Both the position numbers and the translations under genes were made by a program. From contig NZ_UGQM01000001.1 of assembly GCF_900454025.1 (NCBI RefSeq), positions 4,712,001 through 4,776,000 on the forward strand: 64,000 bases of DNA, given 5' to 3'. This document shows, in pieces, positions 7,368 to 16,666 of this stretch (position 1 is its first letter; every line of letters starts with the position of its first letter). This stretch comes from Mycolicibacterium gilvum. Its GTDB lineage: Bacteria; Actinomycetota; Actinomycetes; Mycobacteriales; Mycobacteriaceae. Below the pieces are notes generated by a model. It made no database searches. It was not told where the DNA came from and worked only from the letters and a program-made list of their open reading frames with translations.

Positions 7368-9248
7368 ATGCCTGGGTACCGCGACCTCTTCGACGCCAGC
7401 ATCAGCGATCCCACGTCCTTCTGGGCCGACGCCGCCCGGGCCGTGACGTGGACCCGCGCACCGAACCGCATCCTCGACGACGGCAACCCACCGTTCTACC
7501 GGTGGTTCCCCGACGCCGAGCTCAACACCTGCGCCAACGCTCTCGACCGGCACGTCGAGGGCGGGCGCGGCGAGCAGGCCGCCCTGATCTACGACTCCGC
7601 GGTGACCGACACCAAACGCACCTACACCTACGCCGAACTGCTCGACCAGACGGCACGCTTCGCCGGCGCGCTGCGGGGCCTCGGTGTCGGCAAGGGCGAC
7701 CGCGTCGTCATCTACATGCCGATGATCCCCGAGGCCGTCATCGCGATGCTGGCCTGCGCGCGTCTGGGCGCCGTGCATTCGGTGGTGTTCGGCGGATTCG
7801 CCCCGCACGAACTCGCCGTCCGCATCGACGACGTCAAACCCACCGTGATCGTGTCCGCGTCCTGCGGCATCGAGCCGTCACGCACCGTCGAATACAAACC
7901 GATGCTCGACGCCGCGATCGGCATGACCGAACATCCGCCGACGCATTGCGTTGTGGTGCAACGAGATCGGCATCGTTGCGAACTGATCGAGGGACGCGAC
8001 CTGGACTGGGCGGAGCTGATGGCCCCGGAGAACGGAGCCGAACCCGTCGACCCCGTGCCCGTCGCCGCGACCGACCCGCTCTACGTGCTCTACACCTCGG
8101 GCACCACCGGCAAGCCCAAAGGCATCGTCCGCGACAACGGTGGCCACGCGGTCGCGCTGCTGTGGAGCATGCGCCACATCTACGACATCGCCCCCGGCGA
8201 GGTGTTCTGGGCGGCCTCCGACGTGGGCTGGGTCGTCGGGCACTCCTACATCGTGTACGCGCCGCTGCTGCTCGGCGCCACCACCGTGCTCTACGAAGGC
8301 AAGCCCGTCGGCACCCCCGACCCGGGCGCGTTCTGGCGGGTGGCCGCCGAGCACGGGGTGAAGGCACTGTTCACGGCGCCGACGGCGATCCGGGCCATCC
8401 GCAAGGAGGACCCCGAGGGCAGGTATGTCGGGGACTACGACCTGTCGGCGCTGAAGTATCTGTTCCTGGCCGGCGAGCGCCTGGACCCCGACACCTACCA
8501 CTGGGCTTCGGACAAGCTCGGCATCCCGGTGATCGACCACTGGTGGCAGACCGAGACCGGATGGGCCATCGCCGCGAATCCGATGGGCACCGAACAACTT
8601 CCGATCAAGGCCGGCTCCCCCACCGTGCCGATGCCCGGCTACGAGGTGCACATCCTCGACGAACACGGCCACGACTGCGGACCCGGCAAAGAGGGCGCGA
8701 TCGCCATCAAGCTGCCGCTGCCGCCCGGCACGCTGCCGACGCTGTGGAACGCCGAGGACCGCTACCGCGTCTCCTACCTGACCGAGTACCCCGGCTACTA
8801 CCTGACCGGCGACGGCGGAAACCTCGACGAGGACGGCTACCTGTTCGTGATGGGCCGCATCGACGACGTCATCAACGTCGCCGGGCACCGGTTGTCCACC
8901 GGCGCGATCGAGGAAGTGCTGGCCACCCATCCCGCGGTCGCCGAGTGCGCCGTCATCGGCGTCCCCGACGAGATCAAGGGGCAGGCGCCGCGCGGTCTGG
9001 TGGTCGTGAAGTCCGGGGCTTCCACCGACGGCCTGACCGACGAACTCGTCAAGCTGGTCCGCGACGAGATCGGTGCGGTCGCCGCCTTCAAACTCGTCGA
9101 CGTCGTGCCGGCGCTGCCCAAGACACGCTCGGGGAAGATCCTGCGCAAGACCATGCGCGGTATCGCCGCCGGCCGCGACGAGCCCGTACCGTCGACCATC
9201 GAGGACCCGTCGGTGCTCGAGACCCTGGGGCCGATTCTGCGTTCCTGA
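7368..9248 (+). CDS. prpE: Propionyl-CoA synthetase (acetyl-CoA synthetase family)
   Basis: 626 aa, AMP-forming acyl-CoA synthetase. The adenylation motif LYTSGTTGKPKG starts near residue 239; WWQTETGW and the YLTGDGG hinge follow. The C-terminal lysine motif PKTRSGKILRK places the catalytic, acetylation-sensitive lysine at Lys590. Overall similarity (GVGKGDRVVIYMPMIPEAV, VVGHSYIVYAPLLLGA, GKPVGTPD) favours PrpE over acetyl-CoA synthetase. It makes propionyl-CoA or acetyl-CoA for cholesterol/odd-chain metabolism. The start was chosen at the ATG directly after a TACGGT -10 box. It is a plausible substrate of the cAMP-dependent acetyltransferase encoded at 55.1-56.1 kb. Confidence 0.92.
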   Translation: MPGYRDLFDASISDPTSFWADAARAVTWTRAPNRILDDGNPPFYRWFPDAELNTCANALDRHVEGGRGEQAALIYDSAVTDTKRTYTYAELLDQTARFAGALRGLGVGKGDRVVIYMPMIPEAVIAMLACARLGAVHSVVFGGFAPHELAVRIDDVKPTVIVSASCGIEPSRTVEYKPMLDAAIGMTEHPPTHCVVVQRDRHRCELIEGRDLDWAELMAPENGAEPVDPVPVAATDPLYVLYTSGTTGKPKGIVRDNGGHAVALLWSMRHIYDIAPGEVFWAASDVGWVVGHSYIVYAPLLLGATTVLYEGKPVGTPDPGAFWRVAAEHGVKALFTAPTAIRAIRKEDPEGRYVGDYDLSALKYLFLAGERLDPDTYHWASDKLGIPVIDHWWQTETGWAIAANPMGTEQLPIKAGSPTVPMPGYEVHILDEHGHDCGPGKEGAIAIKLPLPPGTLPTLWNAEDRYRVSYLTEYPGYYLTGDGGNLDEDGYLFVMGRIDDVINVAGHRLSTGAIEEVLATHPAVAECAVIGVPDEIKGQAPRGLVVVKSGASTDGLTDELVKLVRDEIGAVAAFKLVDVVPALPKTRSGKILRKTMRGIAAGRDEPVPSTIEDPSVLETLGPILRS

Positions 9249-9259
9249 GTCCCGCCGGT

Positions 9260-9284
9260 GTTACGCCCCCGGCAAGGATGGGTA
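9260..9284 (+). promoter_or_regulatory. SigF-like promoter of the DUF4383 gene
   Basis: GTTA (9260-9263), 16-bp spacer, GGGTA (9280-9284): exact -10 element, one mismatch in the -35. It is 45 bp upstream of the GTG start, leaving a leader with a GGGAGG ribosome binding site. Confidence 0.45.
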
Positions 9285-9329
9285 CTTCCCTCACACGTTC
9301 GTCGATATGAACCGTGAAGGGAGGCAGAG

Positions 9330-9797
9330 GTGTCCCCGGCTCCCAAAATCATGGCGGTGCAGGGCGCGGCGATGATCGTCGGAGCCGTGCTGATCATCCT
9401 CGGCATCCTGGGTTTCGTCCCCGGCGTCACCGCGAACCTCGACCAACTCGACTGGGTCGGCCAGCGTTCGGGCGCCTTGCTTTTCGGCACGATCGCCGTC
9501 TGCGCGCTCCTCAACGTGGTCCACCTCGTGGTCGGCGCCGCGGGCTTCTGGTTCGCGCGGACCTACGCCGCGGCGCGGGCCTACCTGCTCGGCGGCGGCC
9601 TGCTGTACCTCGGCGTCTGGCTCTACGGCGCCCTCGTCGACTTCGGCAGCGACGCCCACGTGATCCCGCTCAACACCGCCGCCAACTGGCTACACTTCGG
9701 CCTGGGCACAGTGATGGTCCTGCTGGCGGTCACCCTGGCGGGGCAGCACGACCCGACGAAGCGCCGACCGCGGCTACGGCGCGCCGCGTCGCACTGA
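9330..9797 (+). CDS. DUF4383 four-helix membrane protein
   Basis: 155 aa with four hydrophobic segments (about residues 8-30, 48-74, 80-106 and 118-140) and a basic C-terminal tail, as in the DUF4383 family of actinobacterial membrane proteins. No catalytic residues are apparent and function is unknown. The GTG start is supported by GGGAGG 8 bp upstream. A SigF-like promoter precedes it, consistent with stress expression. The last codons and stop (TCGCACTGA) are imperfectly duplicated about 20 bp downstream, just before hairpin repeat copy A. Confidence 0.85.
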   Translation: MSPAPKIMAVQGAAMIVGAVLIILGILGFVPGVTANLDQLDWVGQRSGALLFGTIAVCALLNVVHLVVGAAGFWFARTYAAARAYLLGGGLLYLGVWLYGALVDFGSDAHVIPLNTAANWLHFGLGTVMVLLAVTLAGQHDPTKRRPRLRRAASH

Positions 9798-9821
9798 CTC
9801 CCGCCGCCTCGCACTGACGAC

Positions 9822-9884
9822 CGCCGAGATTGCGTCCGCGCAGGCCTGCACTCGCACTTTGTCTGCTGGAATGCAATTTCGGCG
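9822..9884. repeat. Intergenic hairpin repeat, copy A (conserved loop)
   Basis: Arms 9822-9843 and 9863-9884 pair over 17 of 22 positions. The loop holds ACTCGCACTTT (9850-9860), whose exact reverse complement is in the loop of copy D. It lies between the convergent DUF4383 and ppx genes and probably acts as a bidirectional terminator or RNA stem-loop. Confidence 0.85.
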
Positions 9885-9908
9885 AGGGGCGGTCAGGTGC
9901 GGGAGAGG

Positions 9909-10865
9909 TCAGGCGATCGAGAGGGCGATCCCGTCGAGGATGTCGTGTTCGCTGACGACCAGTTCGGCGATACCCGCGCGTTCGCCGAGCATCGCGGCGA
10001 GCTCCTGAACGATGAGGGCGCCACCGCCGATCACGTCGACCCGGCCTTCGTGCATCGGGCCCAGCACCGCGCGCTGCTTGCGTGTCATGGCGAGCAGCTC
10101 CGCGCACACCGGCAGCAGGTCGTCGAACGCCACCCGTGACAGGTGGATCGCGTCGGAATCGTAGACGGTCATGTTGTGCGCCAACGCCGCGAGCGTCGTC
10201 ATCGTCCCCGCCACCCCGACCCACGTGCGGGCCTGATCGACGGGGACCGCCGTCAGCACCTGCGCCAGCGCATCGCGAACCACCGCCCGCGCATCGGCGA
10301 TCTCACCGTCGGTCGGCGGATCCGACCGCAGGCAGCGCTCGGTGAGACGCACACAGCCGATGTCCGCGGAATGCGCGGCCACCACGTCCTCGGAGCCGAC
10401 CACCACCTCCGTCGAGCCGCCTCCGAGGTCGACCACCACGAACGGCGCTGCCGCGGAATCGAGTTCGCCGACCGCCCCGCGGAACGACAGCTCGGCCTCC
10501 TCGGCACCGGTGATCACCTCGGCGACCGCGCCGGGAACCACCCCGCCGAGCACCTCGGAGGTCATGGCGAAGAACTGCTCGCGGTTGGACACGTCGCGGG
10601 CCGCCGACGTCGCCACCATCCGGACCGCGTCGACCTCGTGGCGCCGCATCAGTTCGGCATAGCCCGCGAGCGCGGAGTGCGTGCGCGCCAACGCTTCCGG
10701 GGCGAACTCCCCGGTCGCGTCGACGCCCTGGCCGAGACGGACGATGCGCATCTCACGGTGCACGTCACGCAGGCCGCCGCCCTGGCCGTCCGGGTCGACG
10801 TCGGCGATCAGCAGCCGGATCGAGTTGGTACCGCAGTCGACGGCAGCGACCCTCCGGGAACTCAT
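9909..10865 (-). CDS. ppx2: Ppx/GppA phosphatase (exopolyphosphatase or pppGpp phosphohydrolase)
   Basis: 318 aa of the ASKHA phosphatase fold: phosphate-1 loop VDCGTNSIRLLIAD at residues 9-22, catalytic-Glu region VITGAEEAELSF, and the phosphate-2 loop FVVVDLGGGSTEVVVG. It hydrolyses the terminal phosphate of polyphosphate or pppGpp, linking it to the stringent response. The short length, without a C-terminal HD domain, matches the two-domain actinobacterial Ppx form. The ATG overlaps the stop of the DUF501 gene (ATGA), so it is the last gene of the eno-ftsB-DUF501-ppx operon, as in M. tuberculosis Rv1023-Rv1026. Confidence 0.9.
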   Translation of the reverse strand: MSSRRVAAVDCGTNSIRLLIADVDPDGQGGGLRDVHREMRIVRLGQGVDATGEFAPEALARTHSALAGYAELMRRHEVDAVRMVATSAARDVSNREQFFAMTSEVLGGVVPGAVAEVITGAEEAELSFRGAVGELDSAAAPFVVVDLGGGSTEVVVGSEDVVAAHSADIGCVRLTERCLRSDPPTDGEIADARAVVRDALAQVLTAVPVDQARTWVGVAGTMTTLAALAHNMTVYDSDAIHLSRVAFDDLLPVCAELLAMTRKQRAVLGPMHEGRVDVIGGGALIVQELAAMLGERAGIAELVVSEHDILDGIALSIA

Positions 10866-11356
10866 CGGGCCCACACCTTCCTGTCGAGGATTCCGGCCAT
10901 CTCCGGTTCGACCGCCAGCACCGCCAGCGCCTCGTCACCGAACGGATTCACTCCCGGCCCTTTCGCCAGCGAATGCGCGATCACCACGTGCAGACACTTC
11001 ACCCGATCCGGCATACCGCCACCGGAGAACGTCGTGCCCAACGGCTCGATCGCGTCGCGCTCCGCGAGAAACGACTCGTGCGCCCGACGGTATGCCGCGG
11101 CCAGGTCGGGATCCTCAGCGAGACGCTCGGTCATCTCGCGCATCATGCCCGAGGACTCCAGCCGGCTCGCCGCCGCGGTGAGCGCCGGGTGGGTCAGGTA
11201 ATACAACGTCGGAAACGGCGTTCCGTCAGGAAGTTTCGGCGCCGTCTTCACCACGGCGGGCTCACCGTTGGGGCACCGGTAGGCGATCTCGAGCACACCG
11301 CGGGGCTCACGGCCCAACTGCCGCGCCACCGCGTCGAGATCCGACTGCTCAACCAC
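10862..11356 (-). CDS. DUF501 family protein
   Basis: 164 aa from a GTG start that overlaps the end of the upstream ftsB-like gene by 8 bp. Recognisable DUF501 signatures: VARQLGREPRGVLEIAYRCPNGEPAV at the start, PTLYYLTHPALTAAASRLESSG, and HESFLAERDAIEPLGTTFSGGGMPDRVKCLHVVIAHSLA. Soluble, no signal peptide. Biochemical role unknown; strictly conserved adjacency to enolase, FtsB-like and Ppx genes in actinobacteria is the main functional hint. A longer upstream start would run antisense-like through the ftsB tail and was not used. Confidence 0.88.
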   Translation of the reverse strand: MVEQSDLDAVARQLGREPRGVLEIAYRCPNGEPAVVKTAPKLPDGTPFPTLYYLTHPALTAAASRLESSGMMREMTERLAEDPDLAAAYRRAHESFLAERDAIEPLGTTFSGGGMPDRVKCLHVVIAHSLAKGPGVNPFGDEALAVLAVEPEMAGILDRKVWAR

Positions 11357-12083
11357 CGGGGGCAGGTGCGCCGGGCGCGGTCGGGGGCGGTGCGGGCGCG
11401 CCAGGGGGAACGGGCGGGGCGGTGGGTGAAATACCTTGCGGCACATCCGAGATGGTATGCCATAGCGAGGTGTACCACGGATCGTTGTTCTTGGGTTCCA
11501 AGAGTTCCTCGGCCGGGATGTTCGGCGCCACCGCGGCGCCCGGAGGAAGCTGCACCTGATACGGCGTCTCCCCCGGCATCACGAAGCCGAGCCGCTCGCG
11601 GGCCTGTGCCGCGATGAACACGGGGTCGGCGAGCTTGGCCTTCTGCTCCTCGAGCTCGGAGATCTGTTCGCGCAGTTGGGCTTCGCTGGCCTGCAACTGC
11701 TTCATCTCCGTGCGTTGGGAGAAGTACGTCCGCACCGGCCCGGCGATGGTCAGCGTCAGCACGCAGATGACCGCAGCCAGGATCGCCGCACGGCGCGCCG
11801 CCGACCCGAACCGCTGCTCGGCCGCGGCCTCCGCCGACGCGAGGATCGACTCACGGATCGAGCCCCCGCCGTCACTGCCGTCACCCTCGTCGCCAGGTCG
11901 CTCGACGAACTCGGCGTCCTCGCGGGCAGTCGGCGGCGGCTCGGCACTGCGACTCTCCCGGCGCGCAGCGATCGCACGCGGTTTGGCCCGCCCGGCATCG
12001 CCGGACTTGCCCGGCCTCGAAGCGGGGGCCTTCTTCGCCGAAGAAGACCTCCGCTTCGGATCAGGCCGTTTCGCGTCGGGCAC
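11349..12083 (-). CDS. FtsB/DivIC-type septum formation initiator protein
   Basis: 244 aa. The N-terminal about 95 residues are a charged, Pro/Ser-rich cytoplasmic tail. One transmembrane helix follows at about 102-121 (AAILAAVICVLTLTIAG), then a coiled coil about 126-152 (EMKQLQASEAQLREQISELEEQKAKL) and an extracytoplasmic proline-rich tail. This is the DivIC/FtsB topology; it would join FtsQ-FtsL at the divisome. The tail is longer than E. coli FtsB but typical of mycobacteria. GTG start 3 bp after the eno stop. Confidence 0.88.
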   Translation of the reverse strand: MPDAKRPDPKRRSSSAKKAPASRPGKSGDAGRAKPRAIAARRESRSAEPPPTAREDAEFVERPGDEGDGSDGGGSIRESILASAEAAAEQRFGSAARRAAILAAVICVLTLTIAGPVRTYFSQRTEMKQLQASEAQLREQISELEEQKAKLADPVFIAAQARERLGFVMPGETPYQVQLPPGAAVAPNIPAEELLEPKNNDPWYTSLWHTISDVPQGISPTAPPVPPGAPAPPPTAPGAPAPGG

Positions 12084-12086
12084 GGG

Positions 12087-13400
<1,314 letters not shown>

Positions 13401-13450
13401 TCAGACGTTTCCGGTGTTGAGCCTAGAGCGTGCCGTATCGGCGGGCGCCC

Positions 13451-14200
13451 TCAGAGCGGATGTCCCTGCGCGTAGGCCGTCGCATAGTCCCGCACGTTGC
13501 GTGCATACGCATCGGAATAGTTGTAGGCGCGCAACGCCTCCATCCACCCCCGCGGCTTGGACAGGTCCTTTCCACGCCAACACAGGTACCCGGCCGCCGA
13601 CAGCGCGGCGTCGTCGATGTTGTCCACATCGACCTCGCCGTCGTTGTTGGCGTCCACGCCGTAGAGGCGCCACGTCTCCGGGATGAACTGCATCGGACCC
13701 ATCGCACGGGCGAAAGGCTCGTCGCCCTTCTGCTCCACCGCCGGGTCGTGGCTGACCGCGTCGCCGTCGAGAATCTCCAGATTGCCGTTGGTGCCGTCGA
13801 GCAGCACTCCCCGGATCGGCGGCGTCACCCGGCCGTCCCGCGCGATCGTCGCGCCGCGGTAGGTGCCGTGGTGGCTCTCCACCTGGCCGATCCCGGCCAG
13901 CGTCGTCCACTTCAGGTTGCAATCCGGGTTCTCGACCTCGGCGACCCGGGCGGCATAGGCGTAGGCCTCCAGGGCGGTCACCGGGATGCGCAGCGCCGGA
14001 GCGCGCGCGGCGGCCCAGTCGTGCAGCTGGTCGGCGGGGCGTCCCTCGGCGTACGTGTCGATCTGAGGGACCGCGTCACCGGGCGGGGGCGGGACGCCGT
14101 CGGGCACCCGGATGCCGATCTGCCAGGAACAGCTCGACGCCATGAGCAGCGCTGTCGCACCGATCACGGCCATCGCCTGCAGCCAACGCACCCGCGTCAC
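13451..14200 (-). CDS. lpqU: Lytic murein transglycosylase lipoprotein (LpqU-like)
   Basis: 249 aa from a GTG start. The signal peptide ends in LLMASSC, an acceptable lipobox. The mature part is a soluble lytic-transglycosylase domain: catalytic Glu in AGIGQVESHHGTYRGA, then EPFARAMGPMQFIPETWRLYGVDANNDGEVDVDNIDDAALSAAGYL in a continuous stretch with a calcium-loop-like DANNDGEVD. It is predicted to cleave peptidoglycan glycan strands on the outer face of the membrane. A start further upstream would add about 40 residues without signal character. Immediately upstream of eno, as Rv1022-Rv1023. Confidence 0.85.
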   Translation of the reverse strand: MTRVRWLQAMAVIGATALLMASSCSWQIGIRVPDGVPPPPGDAVPQIDTYAEGRPADQLHDWAAARAPALRIPVTALEAYAYAARVAEVENPDCNLKWTTLAGIGQVESHHGTYRGATIARDGRVTPPIRGVLLDGTNGNLEILDGDAVSHDPAVEQKGDEPFARAMGPMQFIPETWRLYGVDANNDGEVDVDNIDDAALSAAGYLCWRGKDLSKPRGWMEALRAYNYSDAYARNVRDYATAYAQGHPL

Positions 14201-14322
14201 CGGACTCCCTAAACCCTGTCTGGTCAAGCCCCATGTTCCCACGCGTTCCTGAATGGTCGGTCCAACACGCCTCTCCCCGGTGCCCAGACCTGCAAAACGT
14301 AAGAAGCACCTTCCCGTCACCG

Positions 14323-14341
14323 TTAGGTTTGCCTATGCTTC
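14323..14341 (+). promoter_or_regulatory. IdeR/DtxR-box-like operator ahead of efeO
   Basis: The 19 bp beginning TTAGGTTTGCC match 13 of 19 positions of the consensus TTAGGTTAGGCTAACCTAA, with the left half-site TTAGGTT perfect. Located 45 bp before the efeO start. Iron-dependent repression by IdeR is the natural reading for an iron-uptake operon. Confidence 0.55.
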
Positions 14342-14385
14342 CGCCGGAACGTTGTACTGTTCTCGCACCTACACGAGGAGAACCC

Positions 14386-15312
14386 ATGGGACGGCATCTC
14401 ACCTGGCCGGCAGCGGTCGCAGCTGCGGCGATGATCCTGGCCGGTTGCGGCGGGAGCAGCTCCGACGACAACGCCACGGCGACCGGCAGTTCTGCGGCCG
14501 ACACCACGACCTCGTCTGCAGCCCCCGCAAATCCGCTGGTCGAGAAGGCCGCCGCCGACTACAAGGCGTACGCCACCGCGCAGATCGACGAACTCGTCGG
14601 CGCGGTGAAGGTGTTCACCGACGCCGTCCGTGCCGGTGATCTGCAGGCCGCGCAAAACGCCTACGCACCGTCGCGCCTGCCGTGGGAACGCATCGAACCG
14701 CTCGCCGGTCTGGTCGAGGAGATCGACGGCAAGGTCGACGCCCGCGTCGACGACTTCGCCGGAGCCGACGACCCTGCGTTCACCGGGTGGCACCGCCTCG
14801 AATACCTGCTCTTCGAGCAGAACACCACCGACGGCGGCGCACCGTTCGCCGACCAGCTCGACGCCGATATCGCCACGCTGAAGGAGCAGTTCGCGTCGGT
14901 CGAGGTCACACCGCTGGACGTCGCGACGGGAGCCGCCGAGCTGATCGAAGAGGTTTCCGAGGGCAAGATCACCGGCGAAGAGGACCGCTACTCGAAGACC
15001 GACCTGTGGGACTTCGACGCCAACATGCAGGGCTCGCAGGCCGCGGTCGACAAGCTCAGCCCCGCGCTGGTGGAGGCCGATCCCGCGCTGCTCGGCAAGA
15101 TCGAGGCCGGCATGAACTCGGTGTTCGACACCATGCGTCCGCTGCGGCGCGGTGACGGCTGGGTGCTGTTCTGCACCGAGAACGACCCGTTCCCGTCCCC
15201 GCGTTGCCCTGAGGTCACCGTCGACCCGGCGACGATCGACACGCTCAAGGCCGAGCTCGCCGGCCTGTCCGAGAACCTGGCTCAGGTCTCCGGAGTGCTG
15301 AAGCTGCAGTGA
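14386..15312 (+). CDS. efeO: EfeO iron-uptake lipoprotein (M75 peptidase-like domain)
   Basis: 308 aa. The signal peptide ends in MILAGCGGSS, a clear lipobox with Cys19. Then a Ser/Thr/Asp linker and the imelysin/M75-type helical domain, with GWHRLEYLLFE carrying the HxxE metal motif. The N-terminal cupredoxin domain of enterobacterial EfeO is absent (short form). It binds iron at the cell surface and partners with EfeB. Start supported by GAGGAG 6 bp upstream. The operon has an IdeR-like box. No efeU permease gene is present on either side, which is odd for this system. Confidence 0.9.
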   Translation: MGRHLTWPAAVAAAAMILAGCGGSSSDDNATATGSSAADTTTSSAAPANPLVEKAAADYKAYATAQIDELVGAVKVFTDAVRAGDLQAAQNAYAPSRLPWERIEPLAGLVEEIDGKVDARVDDFAGADDPAFTGWHRLEYLLFEQNTTDGGAPFADQLDADIATLKEQFASVEVTPLDVATGAAELIEEVSEGKITGEEDRYSKTDLWDFDANMQGSQAAVDKLSPALVEADPALLGKIEAGMNSVFDTMRPLRRGDGWVLFCTENDPFPSPRCPEVTVDPATIDTLKAELAGLSENLAQVSGVLKLQ

Positions 15313-15319
15313 GGTCGAT

Positions 15320-16579
15320 GTGAGTCGACAGCCCGCCCGTCCCGGGATCTCGCGGCGCGGGTTCGTCACCGGCGTGCTGGGGACCGGTGCAGTCGCCGGT
15401 GCGGGTGCGCTGGCGGGCTGTGCGGCAGACCGGGACACCGCACCGGCCAAGGCCACCGGACGGTTCGTCACGTTCGAAGGCCCCCACCAGACCGGTATCA
15501 CCGCACTACCCATCCCCGAGCAGGGCCTGATCGCGTCGTTCAACCTGCTCTCCCGCGATCGGGAACGGCTCACCGAGGTGCTGCGCGAACTCACCGACGA
15601 GATCCGCGGACTGATGGCGGGCAGGCCGCCGGAGGTGCGTGACCCGGCCTTCCCGCCGGTCGACTCGGGGATCCTCGGCGAGCAGCCACCCGCCGACGAT
15701 CTGTCGATCGTGGTCGGAGTCGGCGCGTCGCTGTTCGACGACCGCTTCGGGCTGGCCGACCGCAAACCCAGCGAGCTGGTCACCATGCCGTTCCTCGCCA
15801 ACGACCGGCTCGACCCCCGGCTCTCGCACGGCGACATCTCGGTCGTGTTCGAGGCCGGACATTCCGACACGGTGCAGTTCGCACTGCGTCAGCTGATGCG
15901 GCGCACCCGCCGAGACCTGGTGCTGCGCTGGATGATCGACGGGTACGCCCGCGGGATCGGGGCGGGCCGCGCGTCGGAGGCCGCGACACCCCGCAACCTG
16001 ATGGGTTTCAAGGACGGAACCTCCAACCTCGACGTCGAAGACGGCGCATCGATGGACCGGCATGTGTGGGTCGGACCCGACGACGGTGAGCCCGAGTGGG
16101 CCGTCGGCGGGTCCTATCAGGCCATACGCATCATCAGGATGCTCGTCGAGTTCTGGGATCGGACCCGCCTGGACGAACAGGAAGCCCTCATCGGCCGCTC
16201 GAAGGTCTCCGGCGCACCGCTGGGCCTGACCGGCGAGTTCACCGACCCGGACTACCCGTCCGATCCCGACGGCGTGCGCATTCCGCTCGACGCCCACATC
16301 CGGCTCGCCAATCCCCGCACTCCGGAAACGGAGAAGAACCTCATTCTGCGGCGTGGCTTCAACTACTCCCGCGGGTTCGACGGCGCCGGCCGGCTCGACC
16401 AGGGCCTGGCGTTCGTGGCCTACCAGCGCAGCCTCGAGGACGGGTTCCTCGCTGTGCAGAACCGCCTCAAAGGTGAGCCGCTCGAAGAGTACATCCTGCC
16501 CGTCGGCGGAGGGTTCTTCTTCACCCTGCCCGGCGTCTCCGGACCGGACCGGTTCCTGGGCGATCAACTGGTCGGCTGA
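15320..16579 (+). CDS. efeB: EfeB-type DyP haem peroxidase, Tat-exported
   Basis: 419 aa from a GTG start 7 bp after efeO. A twin-arginine signal (SRRGFVTG, then a long Ala/Gly-rich hydrophobic stretch) directs it across the membrane folded. DyP-type peroxidase features: GFKDGTSNLDVEDG with the GxxDG distal motif, and the C-terminal RRGFNYSRGFDGAGRLDQGLAFVAYQR region ending with GGGFFFTLPGV. EfeB is proposed to oxidise ferrous iron or release iron from haem for EfeUO. The cysteine in LAGCAADRD after the signal could also make it a lipoprotein. Followed by hairpin copy D. Confidence 0.92.
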   Translation: MSRQPARPGISRRGFVTGVLGTGAVAGAGALAGCAADRDTAPAKATGRFVTFEGPHQTGITALPIPEQGLIASFNLLSRDRERLTEVLRELTDEIRGLMAGRPPEVRDPAFPPVDSGILGEQPPADDLSIVVGVGASLFDDRFGLADRKPSELVTMPFLANDRLDPRLSHGDISVVFEAGHSDTVQFALRQLMRRTRRDLVLRWMIDGYARGIGAGRASEAATPRNLMGFKDGTSNLDVEDGASMDRHVWVGPDDGEPEWAVGGSYQAIRIIRMLVEFWDRTRLDEQEALIGRSKVSGAPLGLTGEFTDPDYPSDPDGVRIPLDAHIRLANPRTPETEKNLILRRGFNYSRGFDGAGRLDQGLAFVAYQRSLEDGFLAVQNRLKGEPLEEYILPVGGGFFFTLPGVSGPDRFLGDQLVG

Positions 16580-16606
16580 GTCCTGCGCTGCTCTGTTGCC
16601 CGCTGA

Positions 16607-16663
16607 CGAAATCCACGTTGTGCAGCCAAAGTGCGAGTAAACCGCTGCAAAAGGTGGATTTGG
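16607..16663. repeat. Intergenic hairpin repeat, copy D (diverged stem, same loop)
   Basis: Arms 16607-16626 and 16644-16663 pair over 17 of 20 positions but with a stem sequence different from copies A-C. The loop has AAAGTGCGAGT (16628-16638), the exact reverse complement of the copy A loop. Located between convergent efeB and mazG. Confidence 0.8.
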
Positions 16664-16666
16664 AGG

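Noticed and set aside
9791..9820. Second copy of the DUF4383 stop-codon segment (TCGCACTGA)
   Set aside because: Seen as an imperfect 20-bp duplication but too short and diverged to be called a separate repeat family.
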